Positions 24,188-33,630 of a stretch of DNA of 64,000 nucleotides are shown here, piece by piece (position 1 is the stretch's first letter; each line of letters begins with the position of its first letter). Location of the stretch: the NCBI GenBank assembly GCA_010645155.1, contig CM021320.1, forward strand, positions 9,748,478 to 9,812,477. The letters are read 5' to 3'. The position numbers were made by a program, and so were the translations under genes. The stretch comes from Tigriopus japonicus (lineage: Eukaryota > Arthropoda > Copepoda > Harpacticoida > Harpacticidae). The notes beneath the pieces were generated by a model that was not told where the DNA came from, did not search any database, and saw nothing but the letters and a program-made list of their open reading frames with translations.

Positions 24188-24975
24188 ACATAAGTGACAC
24201 AATTGACTTTGAGTAGTTCTCATCAATGGAGAATACGATGTTCTTTGATTGGAAGAAAGAAAGAAGGATGAAGTAAAGCTCTCTTTTTCTTTGAAGGGCC
24301 ACACACTACCCATCCAAATTTTCTTCCTCAATCAGCTTGACTGGATCTCTCTGTGCACTAAAACACTAGAATGTGACAGTGACACTTGGAGATGGCAAGA
24401 TGACCAGAATGTTCGGTAAATCCACAAGTTTTTTGGAGTGACATCTTCTTCGAAGCTAAATTCACAATGGTCGCACGTTTTTTAAGGTGACCAAATTGAT
24501 AAGGGTTGGTTCCCTAACTTAAATTGACCACTTATATCCAACATTGAACAAGCCTCTCCAAGAATAGTTCAACGACCACTTTTATATACTGGCTTAAAAT
24601 ATTGAGTTAAAAGAAGACAAAAAGAACCCAATTTCTGTTTTAAACAAGATAAGGAATATTGCCCCTTAATGAACCTTTTGTTCGAGTTTTCACCCTGTCA
24701 AACGAACAAACACTGACACCATGTGGAGAATTCTCAAACTAAACCAGGGTTGAATGGGCAAAAGAAACATGAGTAGAAAAGACTATTGATTCTGATAAAT
24801 CTTGCAATGACTTCAAAATTTCGAATCGTTTTTCAAAATCTAATGTAATTAGCTTTGCTTATGAAAAGAAATGAATAGATTGTAACAACATGTTTGAGTG
24901 GCGTCCCTGACTGAATTCTCTTTTCCTCGCAAATGAATGTTGAGCTTCTCTCAACCTAGAATTAATGACGGATCA
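24188..24975. other. No gene seen
   Basis: Continuation of the segment flanking the duplicated LINE fragment, then AT-rich sequence without recognised motifs. Confidence 0.4.
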
Positions 24976-24983
24976 GTGATGAT

Positions 24984-26297
24984 TAGAGCCCGGGAAAAAA
25001 TTTTTTTACATTAAAAATATTTTTTTACATTTTTTGCCAATATTACGTGAATATAACATTTTAATTTTATTTGACATTTTTTGGAAATTTTCAACATTTT
25101 TTTAACATTTTTTGTAATTTTTGCTCAAAAATGTTATCCCAAACCGGTTCTGAAGGACCAATTAATCAAATGAATGAAGGCTTGAAATTTCCCGCCAAAA
25201 TTTCCTGCTAAAATTGTCATTCTTCAACTTCACATTTTACAATGCCAATTTATTTCAAATCTTTGGAAAGGGGGAAAAGTGCCCTTTAAGTTTCTTTTTG
25301 TCAAAAAGTTGTGAAAAAGTTCAAATCAGAAACTTTGTGACCCCTGTTTCCGTGATTATTTTACGTGGGTAAATAGCTATGAGTAGAGTAAAGTATGTTT
25401 TTTGTTGGCACTGTTGCCATTATTTACTCAGAGTTTAATATCTATTTCAAGGGAGTTCAGCTCACCCTTTTCTACGACCTTCCCAAACCGCCCTCAATCA
25501 CTCTTTTTTCTGATATTCCTTCATACTTCTGGCGAAGCCGCGTTCTTCCTCTGATTTCAGTGTACCCGAGGCACCAAAGGCTAATATTTCGGGAAATACT
25601 TGACGCTGAACACCATGTTAATTGCAGTAGGAAAGAATTCCATCCCATTCCTACTGATGATTGCATATGTTTGATCTGTGGTGATTTGGCACATCCATAC
25701 CATACGCTTTACTTTTGCAATGTTTCGAAACCATGTTGATGATAAAAGACATCGCAATAAATGAGTAATAATAATAATATCTATTGCCTTTCAAAGAGTC
25801 TGAATGTGCTATCTCACCTAAAACATAAACTGTTTTGATGGCATTATTTCCTTCAGATGTCTGGTCACACTGTATTAAGTAGTCTTCTCAAGGAAGAACC
25901 TCTCACCACAGGACGGCCGAACTTCAACTGACGCCTAGCCCAAGAAGGCCCTTAAAACGGTGCAGTTCTGCAGTGAATTTGAACAGAATTGCCAAATACG
26001 ATAGAAAAAGGTGTTTGATAGCAAACATCACTTCACAGCAAAGTTGCAGCGTAAGATAGCAGTCCTTTTCCAGCCATTAAATTTTTACAATGATGCTTGC
26101 TGATCTCAGAAATTGGTCAAAACTGAGGTGCGTCAAAGCAATAAAACAGTTATTTTTTGCGTATTGTCCTACATTTTTTGCCCTAAATTTCAAATTTTTT
26201 TGCCCTTTTGCCCTATATTTCAACATTTTTTGCCCTTTTTCCTGACATTTTAATGACATTTTTTGGACTTTTTTCCAACATTTTTTCCCGGCCTCTA
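24984..26297. mobile_element. Non-autonomous hAT-like element, 1314 bp
   Basis: Termini TAGAGCCCGGGAAAAAA and, read inward from the right, TAGAGGCCGGGAAAAAA. A perfect 8-bp target duplication GTGATGAT lies at 24976-24983 and 26298-26305. Subterminal ACATTTTTT motifs are repeated at both ends in opposite orientation. The interior carries a retroelement tail (25395-25790). Confidence 0.9.
25395..25790 (+). pseudogene. LINE 3' tail with zinc knuckle and TAA-repeat end
   Basis: A 114-codon frame ends with CLICGDLAHPYHTLYFC, the C-x2-C-x7-H-x4-C knuckle found at the C-terminus of RNase H-bearing non-LTR retrotransposons (compare CRLCGDRDETFHHLVKEC in the element at 53286). The frame is followed by AATAAA-like sequence and TAATAATAATAATA at 25766-25780, typical of I-clade LINE ends. 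It lies inside the hAT-like element and was probably inserted there. Confidence 0.5.
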
Positions 26298-26424
26298 GTG
26301 ATGATTCAACGCAAGGTGGATTGATGACGTCATGGACACTGCTCTGAAATTCGTCCTGTAGTACAGTGGTTCGTGTATAAATCAAGAAAATGAATCCAGG
26401 TGTATGATGCTAAAACGTGATAAC

Positions 26425-27295
26425 TAGGGACAGGAACTTTAGACGAATAAACTTATTCGTCTTTATTAATTTTTTTCGTCTTTTTTACCTTCATTCGTCG
26501 CGATTTTTTTTACGTTTAATTTGGATTTTATTCGTCTTTTTTCATCTAATCGGGCAATCTTATTCGTCTTTTCTCGTTTAATTGGGCAAAAACTTGGATT
26601 ATCTTGAATTTGAAGCTCTTTAGGCCTTGTTTTCAACTACCCAAGCAAATAATAAATTCGTAGAAAGTGCAACGTCAAAGCTTAAGGCAAAGAAGCAATT
26701 TGATTGTCAGTTGCGGTTTTGCACCAACAAAATACAATCCACACTTACAAATTAACTTATTCTCATAGTTCTGCCAAACAGACGCAGAAAGAAAAGGTTA
26801 CTATTGGATTGAAAAAGCTTTCTGACCATAAGAACAATTAATGTATTTGCATATCTGACTTCAGCTCTACAGAAAACACTCCTCAAAATAAGGCATTTTT
26901 AACTCTTGCTTTTTATTTGACATATTTACTACCGAAAATCTCTTGCCCATTAATCACTTCATTTTTTAAATTTTCCAGATTCCGCCTTTTTTGCACAAGC
27001 AAACCGATTTTTCCCCGGTATTATCTATTTTGTGGGAGTGGTATTTAAAGGTCTTTTTTTCGTCTTTATTGGCACTTAATTTGTCTTTTCTTATAAAACT
27101 GTTTCATTCGCCTTTTTGGGAAATTGATCCGATTTTAACGTATTTTAAGCATTTTTTTTGTTTTATGGGACCTTTTATTTGTCTTTTTTCGTTTAATCAG
27201 TCAATGTTATTCGTCTTTCCGTCTAATCAGGCAATTCTATTCGTCTTTTTTTGTTTAATTTTTGACAGTTTTATTAGTCTAAAGCCAGATAATAA
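26425..27295. mobile_element. Possible degraded hAT-like element
   Basis: The left edge TAGGGACAGGAACTTTAGAC looks like a terminus, and the inner block CTTTAGACGAATAAAC is matched in reverse by GTTTTATTAGTCTAAAG at 27269-27285. The outer right terminus is missing, perhaps disrupted by the SINE that starts at 27298. The interior is full of TTCGTCTTTTTT-type iterations. No target duplication found. Confidence 0.35.
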
Positions 27296-27297
27296 AA

Positions 27298-27700
27298 GCC
27301 AGAGTGGCTACGCATACTAGCGCGTTCTTAACAGTGCCGAGTGTAAGTGCTTCCCCAGACGGTGTAGGTTCGAATCCTTTTGGGGGTCAGATTGAAGCTG
27401 GACTCTTGCTCTTGCCTTCCCCTTTTCCCTTTTTTCTCCTTTCTCATATATAGAGGGTGACTAATTTTGAAACTAAAGTTGACATTTTAAACGTGTAAGA
27501 ACTTCAAAATGAGGCAAAAATTTCGATGTCTCCAAAATTTAAGAACTATAAAAAAAAAACTATTTCTTGATACAATAATTAACAACTTGCTGTTAACTGC
27601 TGCCAATTTCAAATCACTGGAGATGAATTAGAGGCATTCAAACTTAGCAAAGTGAAGGGCACTTTTTAGGAATTTCTCTACCTCTACATACATTCCAAGA
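27298..27700 (+). mobile_element. tRNA-derived SINE (family B) with conserved body
   Basis: Head: GCCAGAGTGGCTACGCATAC (A-box region), a long spacer and the perfect B box GGTTCGAATCC. The following body (27405-27700) matches 52060-52350 over about 290 bp, including GACATTTTAAACGTGTAA/GACGTTTTAAACGTGTAA and AACTTCAAAATGAGGCAAAAAT. The 52060 copy lacks the head, so the body may be an independent repeat joined to this head. Confidence 0.65.
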
Positions 27701-27811
27701 AATGTGACAATTGCCGCTTGAAGTCGCTCTTTTCGACTGTGATCTCAAATCCTGCATGGATTTTTTTTCGTCAAATCGCAAAGGAAAGGACATATCATGA
27801 GAGCTCAAAAT

Positions 27812-28087
27812 CAGTGATGGACCGAAACCGCTTTCGGTTTCGGTTTCGGTTATGCCTACCGAAAACAAAAGCAGGCAGGCACTATATAGGATGGAGTTTG
27901 ACAACAAAATCGAAAAAAATTTCGTCCAAAATCCTCTGAAATTTAAGTTTCCCGATTTTTTCAAAATTTGCGACAGCCCAACATCAAACACATGAGCAAT
28001 TTGATTTTTAAGGTGTATTTTGGATTTATACAATTTTGTAGTCAGCTGCTTTCGGTTTCGGTTATGAGCCCTTTCGGTCCATCACTA
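27812..28087. mobile_element. hAT-like MITE, 276 bp (TAGTGATGGACCG family)
   Basis: Left end CAGTGATGGACCGAAA, right end read inward TAGTGATGGACCGAAAG. Perfect 8-bp target duplication CTCAAAAT (27804-27811, 28088-28095). The subterminal motif TTTCGGTTTCGG is iterated. An inverted relative is nested in the element at 61944-63035. Confidence 0.92.
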
Positions 28088-28095
28088 CTCAAAAT

Positions 28096-28918
28096 GCTCC
28101 CGCTTTAAAACGGCTCTAAAAGTGGACTACCTCAACAGAGAATCTAACAAAAATCGCTTTTCATGAGAAAAAAAGTAAAATTGTAAAGGCCAATTACAAA
28201 CATAGATGTAAGATTACCGGGTGTTTCAAAAGAAACTGAATAGCTAGCTGTTTTATCTATACCTGCGATTGAAACCATATATGAAACTCATCTTCATTGC
28301 AAATGTTTTGCCAAAACAATTGACTTCAAGAGTCAGAACAAATTATTTCCACTGAATTCAAGTCTAAAGCCATGTCGATTTTTCCACTGAAAAAAACAAA
28401 CGCTTTAAAAACCAAATGTTTCAGTACTCCAACATTTTTCAAAAAAATACATGTCACCGACATGGTTTTCTATTCCGTTTTTACGAATCATCTGTTAAGT
28501 AAGATGACCTTTTTTCCTTTGTTTCTATTATGAATAATCCCTTTAGCTTTGAAGGATTGACTTCTTGCTGAATAGCTTTAACAGAATGCCCATTTATAAG
28601 AAAAATACCGTCTTGTTTCGTCTCGAGTTAATATTCTGAAAAAGAGTTAAAACTCTATACTCTATAAAGAGTTAATATTCTGCCTGTGGGTATGAAAATG
28701 CTTTAGAAAAGAGATTTGTAACCAAACTGATATCAATCCTTTATTTTCAGATATCTCAAGAACAACTCCTTCAATCCAAGTTGAGCAACAAATATCCAGA
28801 TTTTAAATTTTTCATTATTCATTTTCAAAAACATAGTTTTTGTCAATCCGACTTTTTGAGCCATAAGTTTGGAGGAAAACTACTTTTATTTCGTATGTAA
28901 AAAATCACCCTTCCTGGC
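28096..28918. other. No gene seen
   Basis: AT-rich spacer between two hAT-like elements. A GAGTTAATATTCTG motif is repeated around 28623-28682. Confidence 0.4.
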
Positions 28919-28926
28919 ATTCACAG

Positions 28927-30253
28927 CAGAGCTGTGCATCGGATCCGAAAAGTCGGACCCGATCGGATCCGGATTCGTTCGGATTGACGCAAGAATTTTC
29001 GGATTCAGATTCGTTCGGATTTTAGCGCCAATTTTCGGATTCAAATTCGTTCGGATTTTAGCGCGAATTATCGGATTCGGATTCGTTCGGATTTTAGCGC
29101 GAATTATCGGATTCGGATTCGTTCGGATTTGTCAAAGCCTGTCGGATTCGGATTTGCGAAATATTTTTCGGATCCGACAGAATCCAAAACCAATCCGAAC
29201 TTTTTATTTTACTTTTTTATTTCAGTTAACAATATTTTCGTTTTGAGACCTTTTTTGTTTGATAATTTAAATGCAATCTCCTGCCTTCAACTTTGAAATT
29301 TTTAATGACTCCACAAGTTATTTAAATGTTTCAGTTTTTACCAAATACACAATAGCATTTGCAGATCAAACATTTCTATATTAAGAGAATCAAAGAAAAG
29401 TGTTGTAGTAAAAAAGCATCAAAAAGTTACAAAAAAGTATATTGTGTAAAATCAGCCTATTTGAATAAAATTGAAAGATTTTGCCAAGTTTTAACCCCTG
29501 GATTACAATTAAGTGCGTGGATATCAGCTCACTTGACATCAAACTGATTTAACGATAAAATTTTCGTTTTAACCCATTTGATGACGCAGTTTTTTCTGCA
29601 TTTGACTCGTGGCATGATTGTCATCATGCATGATTGCATTAATATCCTTTTGTAAACATTTTAGCATATTTGGTTCATTTTGGGAAACTCTACTGTGCAA
29701 AGAGCATTAATTAATTTGCTTCAATTCTCCTGAAATATTTTGCCTAAAAATCGAGAAAATACTTATTTTTTCCAGAAAATGCCAAAATGTTAAAAAGTCA
29801 AGGCAAAATGTGGAAATGTTAATAAAATGTATTATATTTAAAAGAATATCTTCTGGGCACTTCTAATTGAAATAGTGATGGTATTGCCAAATTAGGCCAA
29901 AATAACAAAATAATCAAATTTAAATCGGAATAAGCAAAAGTTTTCGGATTAATTTCGGATTGAACTTCAAACTTTCGGATTTTTTCGGATTAGCGCCAAA
30001 TTTTTGTTTTTTTTCGGATTTGGCGCCAAATCATCGGATTCGTTCGGATTGGGCAGCAAATTTTTTGGATTCGGATTAGTTTGGATTGGGCAAAAATATT
30101 CGGATTCGGATTCGTTCGGATTGAGTAGAAAATTTTCGGGTTCGGATTCCTTCGGATTGAATGGAAGCTGTCGGATTTTGATTCGGATTCGGATTATAGA
30201 AACCAAGTTGGGATTGGATTTCAGGGACCCGTCTTATCCGATGCACAGCTCTA
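28927..30253. mobile_element. Non-autonomous hAT-like element, 1327 bp, with iterated subterminal motifs
   Basis: Termini CAGAGCTGTGCATCGGAT and, read inward from the right, TAGAGCTGTGCATCGGAT (17 of 18). Perfect target duplication ATTCACAG (28919-28926, 30254-30261). Both subterminal regions are arrays of TTCGGATTCGGATTCG units in inverted orientation (28950-29170 and 29940-30190), a likely transposase-binding architecture. The frames there are by-products of the array. Confidence 0.92.
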
Positions 30254-30261
30254 ATTCACAG

Positions 30262-31172
30262 AAAGTAACGTGCGTTATCATTCAATCCTTACACTAGGTC
30301 AAGATATCCATGACTAGGTTAAAAGCACTTTGTTAGTCAAGGTACCACATCTTCCGAAGTTTGTATTAGAAAAATCAAATTAAAGAAAACGAGACAACAA
30401 AATCACTTGTTCACGTTTTCATTCTTAAATGAAATTTCCAGTTTTAGGAATTAAACAAATTTGGTCCTTATACCTTAAAGTCACGTTTTTCTGCTCAACA
30501 TTCCCGAACAGTTTCCAAAATGCAAAACAAAATACAAAAAGGAGTCAAAATGTGCTCAATGCAAATAAGTGCTCAAACTAACAAATCACTGCAAAAAGGC
30601 CCAAAATGCAAAACATTTTTTGCATTTTTTGCATAAAAGTCCCAGGCCTAATTATTGCACTATCTATTGTTCCAATAAATTTAATGGATTGTAACTAAGA
30701 CATTACAAATCGCGAGTAATTTCTTCTAAAGCATATCAACAATAACGAAATCATTGTAACACTTTTCAGCCGTATAATACACGTTCCTTTGAATTTTTAT
30801 GTTCAAGATTTTTTTTTACTTAAAGGGAAAATCACACCCGGTTACTGTAGTGAAAAATTTGCAACCCCACAAAAACCTTATTTCCAAAATATCTAACCAT
30901 TTATCTCGCGTAACAAGGAGTAAAAAAAAAAACTTGAGTGAAGCTAAAAATTGTGGAAACTTATATTTTAGAATTCTGTGAACTAAAAATCACGTAACTT
31001 TCGAAATGTGCTTGTGAAATTATTGCGTTTTTTTGTAAAATTGTGATTAATGCTGGGATTAAATCGGCTGATCACTAAAGCGCCTCTGCATCCGTCAGTG
31101 GATCACCAGCCTGCCTGCTATTCGCAGCCACTTGCTAAGCTCATGCATACATATTTGTAGCGCTAGAGAGAA
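30262..31172. other. No gene seen
   Basis: AT-rich sequence; nothing recognised beyond simple TTTTTTGCA iterations near 30600-30640. Confidence 0.4.
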
Positions 31173-31519
31173 CAAGAGCAGCGACGCCAGATGGCAGTTT
31201 TTGCTGCCACTTCTCGCAAAAGTGGCAGAATAGATAACTAAATGGCAGTGAAAAATGTGGTTGGCAGTTTGACAGTAGGAGTGGGAAAGTGGCACAAAAT
31301 GGCAGTATAGAAAAACTTGTACCGGGAAGTTGTTTAAGTGACAGAATGTGGCAGAAAGTAACCATAATATTTCGAGCTGTAAAATAAAGAAATAGAAAAT
31401 TTCCGACTTCAAAGAAAATTTTCGATCTAAAGTGACCGAATATGGCAGAATGATACTTCTACAATGGGAGTGAGCGCCCGTAATTGGCAGTATTTCAACC
31501 AATTTTTGGCAGCGTCGGC
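31173..31519. repeat. Unclassified repeat-like region rich in GGCAG motifs
   Basis: About a dozen GGCAG or GGCAGAA motifs occur within 350 bp, with a weak inverted match between the edges (CGACGCCAGATGG and the reverse of TTTGGCAGCGTCG). No target duplication identified. The 194-codon frame here follows the repeat and is not a convincing gene. Confidence 0.3.
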
Positions 31520-31820
31520 TTGAAACGACCTGATAGCGCTGCACTCGAGTTCCTAGAACTCTAGAGAGAAAAACACCGAGGAGGGCACACGAAAACGTGT
31601 CCTCCTCATTCAGTGCCCTCGCTCCATTCCATCTCAGTCTTGCAAGAAGACCACAAAATTTACACGGCCAGCCTCCCAAAACAAGGCAGTCTTCGAGCAG
31701 TGTTGCTAGATTAGATGAGAGTTAGAATTGCGGCTTTTGTTCAAAAAACCATAACAAATTGAAACTATGTAAATAGCAATAGAAAGAAAATTGGGCAAAA
31801 AAAGACATTTTTTACCATGG

Positions 31821-31954
31821 TCATTTTGGGGCCATAAATATTTGTTCATTTTGGGGCCATAAATATTTGTTCATTTTGGGGCCATAAATATTTGTTCATT
31901 TTGGGGCCATAAATATTTGTTCATTTTGGGGCCATAAATATTTGTTCATTTTGG
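31821..31954 (+). repeat. 25-bp tandem repeat, 5.4 copies
   Basis: The unit TCATTTTGGGGCCATAAAT plus ATTTGT is repeated head to tail without visible variation, so the array is young or homogenised. Confidence 0.95.
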
Positions 31955-32451
31955 TTTTTAAAAGGTATTATCAAGCTATTTCTTTGTTTTGTGTTTGTGT
32001 GTGTGTTTTCCAGAGTTAGAACGTAGCTTCGCACCTGCAATCTGTGTGGACGGCCAAAATATCTTTTATCGATTTTAGGGCCTCAACCAAATGTTAGGCA
32101 CCTAAAGCATATTTGTATTTTCAAAAGTATATTTTCAAGCAAATATAAAATATATCTTAGTTTTGCGACATTTGAAGAAACAATCCAATAAAATTGCGTT
32201 GCACAAACACACAAGTAAATTTGGACGTATTTCTTCATAGTGGTTGCTAAATGCATCCATTTTTACGTATGCAAGCAACAGTTCCCTGAAATTTTTGAAC
32301 GTTGAATGTAAAGTATTTTCGTCAAACAAAATATCTCAAATATTTGCCTAATGTTTGAAGCCTTTGTATTAGGCTATTTTACGACATTTACAGCCGTGAC
32401 TACTGCATGTAAATGGATGACCTAGACTAATGCCATGTCCAAATTGATGCC
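31955..32451. other. No gene seen
   Basis: Intergenic AT-rich sequence with a short GT run near 31990-32005. Confidence 0.4.
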
Positions 32452-32528
32452 ACGGGGACACTTCAAGCCTGGGATTCAAACCAACGAACCCTTCAGTGTA
32501 GTGTTAGTGTTCAGTGCCAAACTCCATG
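32452..32528 (-). mobile_element. Possible degenerate tRNA-like SINE head
   Basis: The minus strand carries GGTTTGAATCCCAGG, a good B box, and an upstream A-box-like TTTGGCACTGAA. Arrangement is similar to SINE family C, but similarity outside the boxes is weak. Confidence 0.3.
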
Positions 32529-32616
32529 CTGTTAAATACAAATATTTAGGGCTCGTGTTTTCACCAGATAAATAGCACTGATGCAAACAATTTCCCCGTG
32601 TCTTCCTTTTTTTTTT

Positions 32617-32851
32617 GGATTGTTGGTGCCAGGGTCGGAGGGTTGAGCCTCGCCCGGCCAGCGAAGTCAGCCATCACATCGTCCAAATTGTTCCAATAGG
32701 CAATCTTATGTCCGTCTCAGAATGGTTCTCCGTCTGTGGGTGTGAATTAGCGTCTAAAAGTTTCCTTGAGAAAGGTCGGGGAGGAGAATCGAACCTGGGA
32801 CCTCTCTCACTAGAGGAAACTGCGCTAACCACGACGCCACGTCTCCTCCCC
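32617..32851 (-). mobile_element. tRNA-derived SINE (family A) with poly(A) tail
   Basis: Minus-strand head GGGGAGGAGACGTGGCGTCG, A box around GTGGTTAGCGCAG and B box GGTTCGATTC. The 5' GGGGAGGAG can pair with CTCCTCCCC after the B box, so a tRNA-like acceptor stem is preserved. The body ends in a 10-11 nt poly(T) on the plus strand (32606-32616), i.e. a poly(A) tail. The copy at 12758-12980 is homologous end to end. Confidence 0.82.
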
Positions 32852-33630
32852 ACATTTTTGTATTATACGTTTGTATATTTCTTTGGGTTTTTAAAATATT
32901 TGTCCGAACAAAAGTTTGTATTGTATTTGGGATCACTTTTTGTTCATTCTTCTTTGTTATTTGTTTATTTCCTATCAGAAGTAGATATTTCGCCATATTT
33001 TTACAAGTTATATTTCAATCTTTCAAAAACTTGACTTCTGAATTTGTGAAACGGAATTTCCTACAAAAAAATGATAATAGGATGTTGTCTTCTAGTGAAA
33101 ATGTAAATTTGGAAAGCAATCTTCCAAGATCGATTTTAGAAAAAAATATATTTCAAAATCAACGTTTCGTTGGAAAATGTCATTCGAAATGTCCTTATCC
33201 CCAAAAGTTTTTACAACCCTTTTTTCCGTCTTTCAAAACACGTTTCTGGCCTTTTCCTTGTACTACAACGGCAACCCTGCCGTCAAGCCTCTCAATCACT
33301 GAAAGCAGAGGAGAAGAAGAACAAAAAGAAAGAAAGAAAGAAAGAAGAAGAGCCAGAGAGGAGAAGGAGGATCCTGGATTCACTCCGAGCCACAACTTGA
33401 CTGGAAATCCCTCCTCGAATGAGCATCAGTGCCGCCTCGGATTGCCTCTCTACCCGTTGTTGAGTGCCGTGTTCGGGTGGGCGGGGATGAAGATCCGGAG
33501 GAGTGGGTGGGTGGGCGCGTCCGGTCTCACCCTCCTCCTCAACGCCACACGCTCAATCTTGACTTAAGAAGGCGCTCCATCTCCCGAGTAAAAAGAAGAA
33601 GCGCACCTCCCTCCTTCCTTCAGTAACATC
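32852..33630. other. Upstream region of ADAM10, probable promoter and 5' UTR
   Basis: The last 300 bp are GC-richer than the surroundings and contain an AAAG microsatellite (33322-33350). A polypyrimidine-AG at 33613-33623 could be the acceptor of an untranslated first exon. No coding gene recognised. Confidence 0.35.

Noticed and set aside
28869..29246. 125-codon frame with repeated GFRFVRI-like units
   Set aside because: Translation of the TCGGATTCG subterminal array of the hAT-like element, not a gene.
30600..30660. Right terminus of a further hAT-like element (AAAGTCCCAGGCCTA)
   Set aside because: No left partner or target duplication identified in the window.
31095..31679. 194-codon minus-strand frame
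   Set aside because: Coincides with the GGCAG-rich repeat block; composition follows the repeat, and no domain is recognisable.
32775..32851. Possible functional tRNA gene on the minus strand
   Set aside because: A cloverleaf-like head is present, but it is fused to a 150-bp body with a poly(A) tail shared with another copy, so it is a SINE.
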